From Candidatus Aerophobota bacterium (lineage in GTDB: Bacteria > Aerophobota > Aerophobia > Aerophobales > JAGGXI01): a DNA stretch of 22,201 bases. The stretch lies in the NCBI GenBank assembly GCA_021163155.1, contig JAGGXI010000108.1, positions 1 through 22,201 of the forward strand. Reading direction: 5' to 3'. A program made the position numbers and the translations under genes. Shown piece by piece: positions 1 to 8,143 of this stretch. The stretch's first letter is position 1; each line of letters opens with the position of its first letter. The notes beneath the pieces were generated by a model. The model saw only the letters and a program-made list of their open reading frames with translations, did not search any database and had not been told where the DNA came from.

Positions 1-13
1 AAATAAGTAATAC

Positions 14-418
14 TTATTGAGATTGATTCTCTTTTGCTATGCTTATCGCTATCGCCTCAATTTCTATTTCAGCGTCTTTCGGAAGTCTACTTACTTCTAC
101 GCAACAACGCACTGGAAAATCCTTATCGAAGTACTGTTTATAAATTTTGTTCATTTTAGGAAAGTCATCCATATCTTTAAGAAATACAGTAACTTTTACT
201 GTTTTATCTAAAGAAGAACCTGTTGCTTCTAAAATAGACTTTATATTTTCCAGGCATTGCCTTGTTTGATTTTTAATATTATCTTCAACTAATTTTCCTG
301 TTGATAGGTCTATAGGGAGTTGGCCCGAAACAAATACGAATTCTCCTGCTTTTATTGCTTGTGAATATGGCCCAATAGCTGCTGGTGCCTTTTTTGTAAC
401 GATGATTTCTTTTTTCAT
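14..418 (-). CDS. ridA: RidA family reactive intermediate deaminase
   Basis: A 134-residue protein of the RidA/YjgF/UK114 family, full length for the family. RidA is a cytosolic, usually trimeric enzyme that hydrolyses reactive 2-aminoacrylate and related imines released by PLP enzymes. Visible family motifs are GPYSQA (residues 16-21), VSGQLP (30-35) and the C-terminal block [22 protein letters not shown], which holds the substrate-carboxylate Arg (R104), Cys106 and the acidic residue at 119-121. The ATG has AAGGAG five bases upstream. It lies 52 bp downstream of a YheO-type PAS regulator on the same strand, so the two are probably co-transcribed from the promoter at 1155-1183. RidA homologues often sit beside amino-acid catabolism regulators, so a role in clearing amino-acid breakdown intermediates is inferred. 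Family assignment is secure; the exact substrate is not. Confidence 0.95.
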   Translation of the reverse strand: MKKEIIVTKKAPAAIGPYSQAIKAGEFVFVSGQLPIDLSTGKLVEDNIKNQTRQCLENIKSILEATGSSLDKTVKVTVFLKDMDDFPKMNKIYKQYFDKDFPVRCCVEVSRLPKDAEIEIEAIAISIAKENQSQ

Positions 419-470
419 TCAAGCTCCTTATCTATAATGGTACTATTTGTTGTGAATCTATGGGAAACTT

Positions 471-1133
471 TCAGTATTTTTTTTTGTTCACTCTTATATC
501 TCTTAAATAATTGTATACTGTGTAACGAGATATACCTAATTCACCAGCTATTAAATCAACTGCTTCTTTTATTGCGAAAATTCCCATTTCATTCAATAAT
601 TCTATAAGCTTCAACCTATCTTCTTTTTGCATCATATTCATAGGTTTGCCTATTTGTTTCATAGCTTTTTTAAAAGCTTCATGCAGTAATTCTCTTGGGT
701 TTTGAGCGAATGTCTCGGGTGTTTTTTCTTTTTGTTTAGTTAATTTTGTAGTAATACAAAATTCGTCAAGTAATTTCTTGGCTTCCAAATATTTACTTAA
801 ATCAAGATTGATACACAGGCAACCTATAATTTTGTTTTTCTCATCCCGAATGAAGACAGTGGTTGAACGAAGTTTTCTCCCATTTTTAGCCTTAGTCTCA
901 TAGTTTATCATCATATTATTTTTATGATTAGATTTTAGCATACGCAAAGCGAGATCTGTTATAGGTCCGCCTATTTTTCTACCTGTTATATAACCGTTGG
1001 CTATCATAATAATAGAATTTTGGAGATCACTACAATCGTGCAAAACAATCTCGTAATTTTCTCCCAATGTTTTACCCAATGCCTTAACTAGAGGTTTTAA
1101 GCTTTTTAAAATAGGGTGAATTTTCTTTTTCAT
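471..1133 (-). CDS. YheO/DauR-type PAS-HTH transcriptional regulator
   Basis: A 220-residue DNA-binding regulator with an N-terminal YheO-like PAS domain (about residues 8-120; recognisable blocks NYEIVLHD, ANGYITGRKIGGPITD and the strand CLCINLDLS) and a C-terminal helix-turn-helix (about 170-215; AGELGISRYTVYNYLRDIR). The best-known relative is DauR of Pseudomonas, a repressor of D-arginine use, so this is likely a ligand-responsive controller of amino-acid metabolism. It is the first gene of a two-gene minus-strand unit with ridA. A consensus promoter (1155-1183) lies just upstream, and a 12-bp inverted repeat (1195-1224) sits next to its -35 box and could be an operator. The ligand cannot be read from the sequence. 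The length matches the family, and the ATG at 1133 fits the start of the PAS domain. Confidence 0.88.
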   Translation of the reverse strand: MKKKIHPILKSLKPLVKALGKTLGENYEIVLHDCSDLQNSIIMIANGYITGRKIGGPITDLALRMLKSNHKNNMMINYETKAKNGRKLRSTTVFIRDEKNKIIGCLCINLDLSKYLEAKKLLDEFCITTKLTKQKEKTPETFAQNPRELLHEAFKKAMKQIGKPMNMMQKEDRLKLIELLNEMGIFAIKEAVDLIAGELGISRYTVYNYLRDIRVNKKKY

Positions 1134-1154
1134 ATTAATTAAACCTTTTTAATA

Positions 1155-1183
1155 ATTATAAAAAAAATTTAATATTTTGTCAA
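1155..1183 (-). promoter_or_regulatory. sigma70-like promoter of the YheO-type regulator
   Basis: Read on the minus strand, a perfect TTGACA (1178-1183) and a perfect TATAAT (1155-1160) are separated by 17 bp. The predicted transcript starts near 1148, giving a short leader before the ATG at 1133. This is one of the best consensus promoters in the window. Confidence 0.8.
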
Positions 1184-1194
1184 CCAATTTTTGT

Positions 1195-1224
1195 AGAGAT
1201 TTCTGAAAAAAATCAGAAATCTCT
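1195..1224. promoter_or_regulatory. 12-bp perfect inverted repeat beside the regulator promoter
   Basis: AGAGATTTCTGA (1195-1206) and its exact reverse complement (1213-1224) flank six A residues. The repeat begins 11 bp upstream of the -35 box of the YheO-type regulator. There is no T-run on either strand that would make it a normal intrinsic terminator, so an operator for the adjacent regulator is plausible. The palindrome is seen; the function is inferred. Confidence 0.5.
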
Positions 1225-1246
1225 GATTTCACAGATAAAAATCGAA

Positions 1247-1466
1247 CTAATACTTTTTTATATGATCAAGGAAATTAAGTTGATGGAATAAAACTTTTTA
1301 GTACTATTTCTTATAGTTCTTTCATCTTTTTTCTTACCCACCATTTCCTTATTTACCCATTTACTCATTCACCCTTCTACTCATCTACCCAAATCTATAA
1401 TGCTCCTTCGGGGAAAGTCCCTCGATAACCATACAAATCCCCTAATACTTTCCTATAGTTATCAAG
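1247..1466 (-). repeat. Octamer-arm repeat, copy 1 (minus orientation, 3' arm truncated)
   Basis: First of three related intergenic repeats. Read on the minus strand it starts with the left-end motif (CTTGATAACTATAGGAAAG, 1466 downward), then the terminal repeat TCGAGGGACTTTCCCC (1425-1410), then a run of degenerate 8-bp units of GGGTAGAT type (about 1393 down to 1345), then a purine-rich centre ending in TTCCATCAAC. The expected pairing 3' arm and right terminal repeat are missing. In their place a second left-end motif, CTTGATCATATAAAAAAG (1270 downward), follows. The homologous copies are at 10829-11096 and 18729-18948. No protein is encoded. Confidence 0.75.
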
Positions 1467-1637
1467 ACCGATTTTAAGGACGGGGGCCACACCTTGAAAT
1501 ATAAGTTAGGAAAGTAATATGCAACCGGAAGGTTGTAGCTGCCATTTTTATATCAACAAGAAATAAATTGTTAATGGAGATTCTACGCTTCTTAACATAG
1601 AGCCATAACTGACAGTCTTTTTCTATTTTTAATAATC
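1467..1637. other. Intergenic stretch with a small hairpin
   Basis: Between the end of the macB-like gene and repeat copy 1 there is no credible reading frame. A compact hairpin, CAACC-GGAA-GGTTG (1522-1535), is followed by AGCTGCC and a short T-run, so on the plus strand it weakly resembles a terminator. It may instead belong to a dispersed palindromic repeat, but no second copy occurs in this window. No clear terminator for the minus-strand efflux operon was found. Confidence 0.3.
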
Positions 1638-2849
1638 TTATTCATACCTTAATGCTTCTACGGGATTTAGGCGGGCTGCTTTCATTGCTGGATAAATTCC
1701 AAAAATAAGTCCTACCCCTGAGGAGAAGATAAAAGCAAGAACAATAGAGAAAGAAGATAAAATAAGAGGCCAATGATTAAAATAGGCTACCAGCGCAGAA
1801 ATTATCACTCCTAAAATTAATCCAATTATTCCACCAGTTATACTTATTATTAAAGATTCCACTAAAAATTGAATTAAAATATCCTTTCTTTTTGCTCCTA
1901 TAGCTTTCCTGATACCTATTTCTCTCGTTCTCTCTGTGACCGAGACAAGCATAATATTCATTATACCAATTCCCCCTACCAAAAGAGAAATCCCAGCAAT
2001 ACCTGCTAACATTAAGACCATTATAGAAGTAACCCTTCCAACAGTTTCAATAATCTCCTGCTGGTTTCTTACTCTGAAAAGATCAGGGTCTTCTAATTTT
2101 CTGGTTAAGAGAAATTTTATCTGTTTAGTAGCGTCGGTTGCTCGGTCAGGATTATCTGTATGAGCTAAATAAAGCTGAACGAATTTCTCTCCAGAAATTC
2201 TTTTCATCATAGTACTTACAGGGATATATACCTGGTCATCGAAGTTAAAAAGCATCATTTGTCCCTTGCTTTTTAAAACGCCAACAACCTGAAAAACAAG
2301 TTTATGGCTTCCTGTCTGTAGAACTATCTTTTTATTTAAAGGGTCCTCTTCAGGGAATAGTTCTGTAACTACATTTTTCCCTAAAACAGCCACTTTTTTA
2401 TATTCCTCAATATCTTTTTCGCTGAGAAATCTACCCTCATCCACAGGACAATTTAATACCTTCTCATAATCAGGGGTTGTGGCTGATATCCTCGCTTGAA
2501 AATTATTATTCTTATATTTTAAAAGAGCACCTTTTTGTATAGAGGGCACTACTTTATCAATATCAGGGGATTTTTTTACTATTTCCTCCGCAAGCTCTAA
2601 AGAAAAAACATTACTTACCTCCTGGCTAACTTTTCCTCCTTTCCCTCCTCTAAATCCTGGAGTAACAATGATTAATCCCGAACCAAGAGAGGAAACCCGA
2701 GATTTCACATTATAGGTAGCCTCCTCTCCAATAGAGATAACGGCAATTACAGCAGCTACACCAATTATTATTCCCAATATGGAGAGAAAAAAGCGCAGTT
2801 TATTAGCCTTTAAACTATTAAAGGCTATCTTAATCAACTCAAAGATCAT
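1638..2849 (-). CDS. macB: MacB-type ABC transporter permease
   Basis: A 403-residue inner-membrane permease of the MacB/LolCE/FtsX group, with the ATPase encoded separately. The layout is typical: an N-terminal transmembrane helix (about 20-40, following the block FNSLKANKLRFFLSILGIIIG), a large periplasmic core domain (about 45-270), then three C-terminal helices of the FtsX type (about 277-305, 325-352, 363-385) with the conserved GIMNIMLVSVTERTREIGIRKA block between them. Such proteins work by mechanotransmission, pushing substrate from the periplasm into a TolC channel through a MacA adaptor. It is the last gene of the efflux operon and overlaps the ATPase gene by 11 bp. The substrate (antibiotic, peptide or lipid-like) cannot be read from the sequence. 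The split permease and ATPase arrangement is common in non-proteobacterial lineages. Confidence 0.93.
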   Translation of the reverse strand: MIFELIKIAFNSLKANKLRFFLSILGIIIGVAAVIAVISIGEEATYNVKSRVSSLGSGLIIVTPGFRGGKGGKVSQEVSNVFSLELAEEIVKKSPDIDKVVPSIQKGALLKYKNNNFQARISATTPDYEKVLNCPVDEGRFLSEKDIEEYKKVAVLGKNVVTELFPEEDPLNKKIVLQTGSHKLVFQVVGVLKSKGQMMLFNFDDQVYIPVSTMMKRISGEKFVQLYLAHTDNPDRATDATKQIKFLLTRKLEDPDLFRVRNQQEIIETVGRVTSIMVLMLAGIAGISLLVGGIGIMNIMLVSVTERTREIGIRKAIGAKRKDILIQFLVESLIISITGGIIGLILGVIISALVAYFNHWPLILSSFSIVLAFIFSSGVGLIFGIYPAMKAARLNPVEALRYE

Positions 2850-3540
2850 TGTTTATTTTATCCTCCTCTATAAGGCCATCTTTTAGATGAATAATGCGCC
2901 TTGCATGATGAGCAATATAGCTCTCATGAGTAACCAAAATGATAGTTTTGCCTTCTTTATTTAAATTTTGAAATATCTTTATTATTTCATCTCCGCTAAC
3001 TGTATCCAGGCTTCCTGTTGGCTCATCGGCAAGCAAAAGAGCAGGGTTATTAATTAAAGCTCTAGCGATGGCTACTTTCTGTCTCTGTCCTCCTGAAAGC
3101 CTATTGGGATGATGGGAAAATCTTTCCTCCTCTAAACCTACCTTATTTAATAGCTCTTTCGCTCTTTTTATGCGTTTATCTTTTTTTACCCCAGCATAAA
3201 TGCAAGGTGTCTCCACATTCTCTAAAGCGTTCATTCCACCGAGTAAATTAAATTGCTGGAAGACAAAACCTATCTTTTTATTTCTAATTTCTGCCAGATT
3301 ATCTTCAGAAGCTTCTAATATATTCTTGCCATCAAAGTAAAAAATACCCTCTGTGGGTTTATCTAAACATCCTAAAATATGCATTAAAGTTGATTTTCCT
3401 GAACCTGATGGACCAGTAATAGCTATAAATTCTCCCCTTTCCACCTTTAAGCTAATACCCCTTAAGGCAGGAACAGATACCTCTCCCATTTTGTATATCT
3501 TTTTAACATTTTTAATTCCAAATAATATTTTTTTCATCAT
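2839..3540 (-). CDS. MacB-type ABC transporter ATP-binding protein
   Basis: A 233-residue ATPase of the LolD/MacB subfamily. All catalytic elements are intact: Walker [10 protein letters not shown] (43-51), Q-loop FVFQQFNLL, signature [15 protein letters not shown], Walker [13 protein letters not shown], and the H-loop histidine in ILVTHES. It would dimerise and power the permease encoded next. Its first ATG shares bases with the stop of the macA-like gene (ATGA, 4-bp overlap), and a second in-frame ATG follows immediately. Its own end overlaps the permease start by 11 bp, which indicates tight translational coupling. Short acidic tail, no extra domains. Family assignment is very secure; the link to efflux rather than lipoprotein release rests on the MacA and TolC neighbours. 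Confidence 0.95.
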   Translation of the reverse strand: MMKKILFGIKNVKKIYKMGEVSVPALRGISLKVERGEFIAITGPSGSGKSTLMHILGCLDKPTEGIFYFDGKNILEASEDNLAEIRNKKIGFVFQQFNLLGGMNALENVETPCIYAGVKKDKRIKRAKELLNKVGLEEERFSHHPNRLSGGQRQKVAIARALINNPALLLADEPTGSLDTVSGDEIIKIFQNLNKEGKTIILVTHESYIAHHARRIIHLKDGLIEEDKINNDL

Positions 3541-4607
3541 TTAAACATAGGTTTAGGCGGTCGAAATTCTTTTTTTGGATTCTTTCCCTTTATTATTTTC
3601 ATTACTTCTTTTCCTTTCTCTTCCCCCTTCCTTCCTTCTTCTAATTTTTCATATAATTTATAACCATTAGCCACAATTTTATCTCCTTCTTTGAGACCAT
3701 AGGTTATTTGAATATATTCCTCGTTGCTTATCCCCACTTTTACAGAAACAGTTTTATCCCCCTTTTTAGTTATTAAAGAGACAAAATGTTCGCCTTCCCT
3801 CTCTACTACAGATTCTAGAGGGACCCTTAAGACATTATGAATCTCTGCTACTACAATCTCTGCTTCTGCAGAAAATCCAGATTTGATTCGCTCATCAAAT
3901 TCAAATAACTCTAATTTTACCTCAATTATAGTAATCCCTCCTTTAGCTATAGCTATAGGAGAGATATCACTTACTCTGGCAGGAAGGGTTAAATTTGGAT
4001 AAGCGTCAAAACTCACCTCTGCTCGCTGTCCCACTGAAACCTCTTTGATATCCACCTCATCCACATCAGCTTCTACGAACATCTTATCACGGTTAACTAA
4101 GGATACAATAGGAGTTGAAGAGGAGACGGTATCTCCCTCATAAGCTGATACATCCACTATCTCTCCATCAAAAGGAGCCTGAATAATAGTCTTCTGATAG
4201 CTCTCATAAGATGCTTCATAGTTTAGCCTCTTCTCTTCTATTTCACTTGCCGCTCCATCCACCTTAGCCTTTTTATAATCATTCTCTGCTTGAAAAAGAT
4301 TAGCTTTTTGCTGAGCATTATTTAATACAGCCAAAATTTTACCCTTTTTGACTCTGTCGCCTTTCTTAACATATATCTTATTTATAATGCCTCCGCTTCT
4401 GAAAGTTAAAGAAGCTTCTCTATTGGCTGCAACCTGGCCAAAGGCAGAAATAGTTTTAATAATATCCCCTCTTTCTACTTTAAAAGTTCTCTCCGAAATA
4501 GGGAAAACTGTCGCTTTTTTTTCTTTTGGGGAAAATCTCCTATAACCATACCAGACACCTACTACAATTAATAAAATTATCCCTATATACCAGAGAACTC
4601 TTTTCAT
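3537..4607 (-). CDS. macA: MacA/HlyD-type periplasmic adaptor protein
   Basis: A 356-residue membrane-fusion protein linking the MacB-type transporter to an outer-membrane TolC channel. There is a single N-terminal membrane anchor (about 5-21). A lipoyl-like half follows (GGIINKIYVKKGDRVKKGKILAVL, about 72-95), then a rather short alpha-hairpin (about 96-140, QAENDYKKAKVDG...), the second lipoyl half (IIQAPFDGEIVDVSAYEGDTV), a beta-barrel domain with FDAYPNLTLPARVSDISP, and a membrane-proximal domain near VPLESVVEREGE. The hairpin is short compared with E. coli MacA, so contact with TolC may differ. It overlaps both neighbours by 4 bp. The C-terminal 40 residues are Lys/Glu-rich and look disordered. 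Confidence 0.92.
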   Translation of the reverse strand: MKRVLWYIGIILLIVVGVWYGYRRFSPKEKKATVFPISERTFKVERGDIIKTISAFGQVAANREASLTFRSGGIINKIYVKKGDRVKKGKILAVLNNAQQKANLFQAENDYKKAKVDGAASEIEEKRLNYEASYESYQKTIIQAPFDGEIVDVSAYEGDTVSSSTPIVSLVNRDKMFVEADVDEVDIKEVSVGQRAEVSFDAYPNLTLPARVSDISPIAIAKGGITIIEVKLELFEFDERIKSGFSAEAEIVVAEIHNVLRVPLESVVEREGEHFVSLITKKGDKTVSVKVGISNEEYIQITYGLKEGDKIVANGYKLYEKLEEGRKGEEKGKEVMKIIKGKNPKKEFRPPKPMFK

Positions 4608-6025
4608 TTTAAGATTACCTCATTAATATTTAATTCTATTCCCAGAGATTCTCTATAAGAGAGATATGAAATTAAAAGATTATGCAAAGCTTGCTGGTAA
4701 CTATTTTCAATTTCTTTTTCCTCTATTTGAAAATCCCTCAATTCTTCTTTGCTTATTATGCCTGAAATAAACTGTCTATTTTTCAATTTTAGCTCCAATT
4801 CTTCTTTTTCTCGTTTTAAATCAAGAAGCTCAAGCTGCGAGATAGCTTTTTTTAATTCGTTCTTTTTTGAATAAATATTAGTTTCTACTGAATCCTTAGT
4901 CTCTTCAAGCTCTCTTTTTGCTTCTTTCAAGCTCTCGTAAGCTATTTTTTCTGATATTTTTCTCTTTCCACTATCAAATAGTTTGTAAGTCAAATTTAAA
5001 CCTACTCTCCACTCTGCAGGCTCAAATTCTTCCGGAGGGACTTTTTTAGAGGTATAACCAAGTGTGAGAGATAAATCTGGATGCAGATCTCTTTTTGCTG
5101 TTTTTAATTGAAGATTTCCTTCATCAACCTTATGGTATGCCTTTTCAACTTTTATATTCTGCAAAATTATTTTCTTATTAAACTCTTCTTTAACTAATTT
5201 TTTAGTCTCTTTTTTTAATTTATCTTTTAAAATTTGAGGATGAGTTAGTGGTAAAGAGATATTCTTCTCTAATCCTAAAGAATGAAAAAACTCGCATCTT
5301 TTTAAATTGGACTCATCTTCTAAATTATGGAGCTTTTCTTTATCCTCCTCTAATTTTATCTTTATTTCTAAAAGATCTAAATCTCCAGCGAAACCTTTCT
5401 CTACCATTTTTTTAATTTTTTCTAATTTTAGTTGCTCTTGTTTTATCTTCTCTTTTGTTAAATTAAGGGAATCCTCCATCTCCTGGAGATACAAAAAATT
5501 TTTAACAGTGGATAAGATAACCTCTTTTTCTTTCCACTTTAAATCAAGCTCAGCTTCTTCTTCAGCTATTTTAGCTTTGTAGAGCTGCAAATAAGCTGGA
5601 GTTAACTTACTATCCCGAAAGAGAACCTGCTTTATTTGTAAACTGTAATAGGAGGTGTATTTTTCTTTATGATAATCATAATTCCCTTTATAATTAGTCT
5701 TTATTTCACAGCCTTTAGACGATTTTACCTCTCCCCCTAATTCCATCTCTGTTTCTGTTTTTTTCTCCTCCCCCTGTATATTTATGAGATTAAATGGGTT
5801 TAATGTTAAATTAATTTCAGGAGAGAGAAAGTTTTTCTCAGTCAGCTTTAAACTTAAATTTGCCATCTTTAAATTATCTTGAGAGTTTAAAATCTCGGGA
5901 TTATTCTTTAAAGAGAGTCTTATTGCTTCTTTTAATGTTAATGCAGTAGCTGCTTCTATCTTCAAAGGAAGAGAAAGAAAAAGCAGGGAAAGAAGGAAGC
6001 TCCCGATAACTTTTTCAATCTTCAT
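4604..6025 (-). CDS. tolC: TolC-family outer membrane efflux protein
   Basis: A 473-residue TolC/OEP-family protein with an N-terminal signal peptide (about 1-25, cleavage near IEAATA). The two OEP repeats are visible. Each starts with a helix (LTLKEAIRLSLKNNPEIL and a second near 275-310), carries a beta-rich stretch that would form part of the outer-membrane barrel (about 70-150, NLTLNPFNLINIQG... to YSLQIKQVLF; and about 315-355, DLSLTLGYTS... to VGLNLTYKLFDSGKRK), and continues as long coiled coil. The C-terminus, SYLSYRESLGIEL, is the usual OEP ending. It would form the exit duct of the MacAB-like pump. It overlaps the downstream adaptor gene by 4 bp and the upstream TolC-like paralogue by 11 bp. 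Confidence 0.9.
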   Translation of the reverse strand: MKIEKVIGSFLLSLLFLSLPLKIEAATALTLKEAIRLSLKNNPEILNSQDNLKMANLSLKLTEKNFLSPEINLTLNPFNLINIQGEEKKTETEMELGGEVKSSKGCEIKTNYKGNYDYHKEKYTSYYSLQIKQVLFRDSKLTPAYLQLYKAKIAEEEAELDLKWKEKEVILSTVKNFLYLQEMEDSLNLTKEKIKQEQLKLEKIKKMVEKGFAGDLDLLEIKIKLEEDKEKLHNLEDESNLKRCEFFHSLGLEKNISLPLTHPQILKDKLKKETKKLVKEEFNKKIILQNIKVEKAYHKVDEGNLQLKTAKRDLHPDLSLTLGYTSKKVPPEEFEPAEWRVGLNLTYKLFDSGKRKISEKIAYESLKEAKRELEETKDSVETNIYSKKNELKKAISQLELLDLKREKEELELKLKNRQFISGIISKEELRDFQIEEKEIENSYQQALHNLLISYLSYRESLGIELNINEVILK

Positions 6026-7130
6026 TCTTACTACCTAAGTTTATTTTTTCTCCAAGGCTAACTAAAAATTCTTGATAGGCTAAGAAGTAGTCTCCTTTAC
6101 TTTTCTCACAGTTAAGCTTTATCTCCTGGTAACTTATTTTTTCTGAGGATAGTTCATCAGAAGTTATCAATCCAAGCTTAAACTGTTCTTGAGCATTTTC
6201 AAAATCCTTTTTTCCCCTCTCAAATTTAAGAGCCTGTAGTTTAAGCTCATCTTCTAAATTTTTTAGTTGATTGAATTTTTCTCTAACCTCTTTTTCTATA
6301 TCTATTTTCTCTTGTTCAAAGGCTATACGAGATAAGGTAAGTTCACCAACAGCTTTACCTATATCCAGAGAAGGAGCATCTTCCATCTTTAATTTCTCTA
6401 TTTCTAATTCAGCTATTTCTATATCTTTTTGGGCAAATTTAATCTCTTTTCTGTTTTTTAAAGCCTTTTCTATAAAATCTTTTAGAGTTAAAGATTGGTT
6501 GACAGTGGGTTCGGAAAAATCTGTCGTCAAGAAGAACTGACCAATATTTTTTATTCCCGTATCTAAAATAAGATTTTTACTTGTTTTTTCTAAGTCACGC
6601 TGAGTTTTGTTTAATTCATCTTCTGCCATCTGTAAATCTATACAGGCAGATAACTTGTCTATCTCACCAGCGATTCCTGTTTTTACCTTTTCTTTTACTC
6701 TCTTTAAGTTTCCCTGGCTTAACTTTACATTTTCTTCTTTTAAAGGGAGTTCTTCTTTTAAATTTTTGAGATTTATATATTCAGAGATAACCTCTAATTG
6801 AGCTTCTTGTTTAGTTTTTTCAAAATTATTTTGAGCTTTCTGCCAGTCTAAATCCGCCTTTTTCATATCAATTATGGATTCAGTTTGAAGATTATTTGCC
6901 TTTGCCTTTTCATAGGCTATCTTTGCATTATCTAAATCGAGCAAAGCCTTCTTGATTTTAAGGTTATTTTCCAGTGAGCTTTGAAGAGCCTGCTCAAGAG
7001 TAAGTTCTTTTTTAACCTCTTCTAAAGCGTCTCCTTTTTTAGCGACCTTTTCTTTTGTCTCTTCTCCGTAAACAGAAGAAAAACTTAAAGCTATCAGGAA
7101 CACTATTATAAGAATAACTCTCCCTACCAT
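6015..7130 (-). CDS. TolC-like coiled-coil protein lacking the barrel strands
   Basis: A TolC/OEP-related protein of 371 residues from the ATG at 7130; an upstream in-frame ATG at 7169 would add 13. It has a signal peptide (MVGRVILIIVFLIALSFSS) and the two helical OEP repeats (LTLEQALQSSLENNLKIKKA near the N-terminus, LTLKDFIEKALKNRKEIKFA in the middle), ending in FLVSLG as OEP proteins do. Unlike the next gene, it has only a few residues where each repeat should carry its beta strands (KANNLQTESIIDMKKADL and KMEDAPSLDIGKAVGELTL), so a transmembrane barrel seems absent. I chose 7130 because its ATG overlaps the upstream stop (ATGGTAG), a common coupling geometry. It may be a periplasmic partner or a diverged duct subunit; the function is unknown. 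Confidence 0.75.
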   Translation of the reverse strand: MVGRVILIIVFLIALSFSSVYGEETKEKVAKKGDALEEVKKELTLEQALQSSLENNLKIKKALLDLDNAKIAYEKAKANNLQTESIIDMKKADLDWQKAQNNFEKTKQEAQLEVISEYINLKNLKEELPLKEENVKLSQGNLKRVKEKVKTGIAGEIDKLSACIDLQMAEDELNKTQRDLEKTSKNLILDTGIKNIGQFFLTTDFSEPTVNQSLTLKDFIEKALKNRKEIKFAQKDIEIAELEIEKLKMEDAPSLDIGKAVGELTLSRIAFEQEKIDIEKEVREKFNQLKNLEDELKLQALKFERGKKDFENAQEQFKLGLITSDELSSEKISYQEIKLNCEKSKGDYFLAYQEFLVSLGEKINLGSKNED

Positions 7131-7609
7131 CCTTTTCTTCCCTTCATTTTTCCTAACATTCTCTCCCATCTTTCACCTCTATTATTTAGTCTTCTCTTTA
7201 TTAAAGAAAAAAATTTATCTTGTTGCTCTTTGGTTAAAACTTTCCTCATTTCTCTGAGATTATTCATTGATTCTCTTTGAATATCTTTTTGCAAGGAAGC
7301 AATTTCATCTATTTTTTGATTAATTTCTTCTGTATTTTGCTCAGGATTTTTTAATAATTTATATAATTCTCTTCGCTTCTGGCTAAGTTCGGTTCTTAAC
7401 TCTGCTATTTTTACATAAAGAATCCTGTGCATAGCGTTAATCTTATCCTTTTGGGATTTAGATAAGGCTAAATACTCGGAAAGAAATCCTGATGGAGGTT
7501 GAGGTGAAAAAGCTAACCTTCTTTTTTCTATCATCTTATCTGTAAACATACCTGAAGCAAAACCAATAACAAAAATGACTATTAAAATTATAACTGATTT
7601 TCTCTTCAT
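7124..7609 (-). CDS. CpxP/Spy-like LTxxQ periplasmic protein
   Basis: A 161-residue protein with an N-terminal signal or anchor helix (5-22) and an all-helical, highly charged body. Two LTxxQ-type motifs, LSKSQ (49-53) and LTKEQ (125-129), are the hallmark of the CpxP/Spy/CnrX (heavy-metal resistance) superfamily of periplasmic sensors and chaperones. It contains few candidate metal ligands (one His at 61, several Met), so sensing of misfolded protein or envelope damage is as likely as metal sensing. It overlaps the anti-sigma gene by 4 bp and the TolC-like gene by a few bases, so its product is made together with the sigma regulator and the pump. By analogy with the CnrY-CnrX-CnrH system it may modulate the anti-sigma factor; that is inference. 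Confidence 0.78.
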   Translation of the reverse strand: MKRKSVIILIVIFVIGFASGMFTDKMIEKRRLAFSPQPPSGFLSEYLALSKSQKDKINAMHRILYVKIAELRTELSQKRRELYKLLKNPEQNTEEINQKIDEIASLQKDIQRESMNNLREMRKVLTKEQQDKFFSLIKRRLNNRGERWERMLGKMKGRKGW

Positions 7610-8079
7610 TGACTTTCACCTTCTGAAATTAAATCAATGTAAACATCTGACAGGGAATCAGGAGAAATATCCTGGAAACTGTTAAGAGCTGAAGAAGCAA
7701 AATACTCTTCTTCTAAATTAGAAGTTTGGGGAAAGAGGTTCTCGTTTAAAAATTCATTTAAAAAGATTACTCCTGCTATTAAAATAATAGCTATTCCCAC
7801 AGGTAAAAGGATTTGTTCTGCTTGCCAGAAAATATTTCGGAAAGAGCCCTTTTTCTCTTTTTCAAGAGAAATCCTTTGCCAAAGATTTGCCTCGAATTCA
7901 TCTGAGTATCCCACCTCTTTCCATTTCTTAAGTGTTTTGGAAAGCTGAGAGAAAAGAGTTAATTTTTGACGACAATCAGCACATTTTTTAAGATGTTCTT
8001 CAATTAACTCTCTTTCTCTTTTTTTTAATTCTCCATCAAGATAAGCTCCTAATTTTTGTTTCACTTTCTTGCATTTCAC
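7606..8079 (-). CDS. Zinc-finger (zf-HC2) anti-sigma factor
   Basis: A 157-residue membrane-anchored anti-sigma factor. The cytoplasmic N-terminus carries a zinc-binding anti-sigma motif with Cys3 and H29-x3-C33-x2-C36 (EEHLKKCADC). A linker follows, then one transmembrane helix (about 90-109, LLPVGIAIILIAGVIFL), and a short acidic periplasmic tail of about 45 residues. It would hold the ECF sigma factor encoded just upstream (8338-8943) inactive until an envelope signal is received. The start is a GTG with GAGGAG nine bases upstream. Unusually, 258 bp separate it from the sigma gene, and this gap contains an inverted-repeat segment. Downstream, it overlaps the LTxxQ protein gene by 4 bp. Confidence 0.85.
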   Translation of the reverse strand: MKCKKVKQKLGAYLDGELKKRERELIEEHLKKCADCRQKLTLFSQLSKTLKKWKEVGYSDEFEANLWQRISLEKEKKGSFRNIFWQAEQILLPVGIAIILIAGVIFLNEFLNENLFPQTSNLEEEYFASSALNSFQDISPDSLSDVYIDLISEGESQ

Positions 8080-8143
8080 TTTATTTCTCTCCTCTATTTA
8101 TATAAACTCCCCTTTTCTTAAAAACCCTCGTTATTTTTTAGCC

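Noticed and set aside
5307-5582. Long antisense open frames opposite the TolC-like genes
   Set aside because: They are Ser/Phe/Leu-rich mirror frames of AT-rich Lys/Glu coding sequence, without ribosome sites or family similarity.
7131-7169. Upstream start at 7169 for the barrel-less TolC-like gene
   Set aside because: It would overlap the previous gene by 46 bp and place charged residues before the signal peptide; the ATG at 7130 overlaps the upstream stop in a typical coupled manner. It does have a fair ribosome site, so it is not fully excluded.
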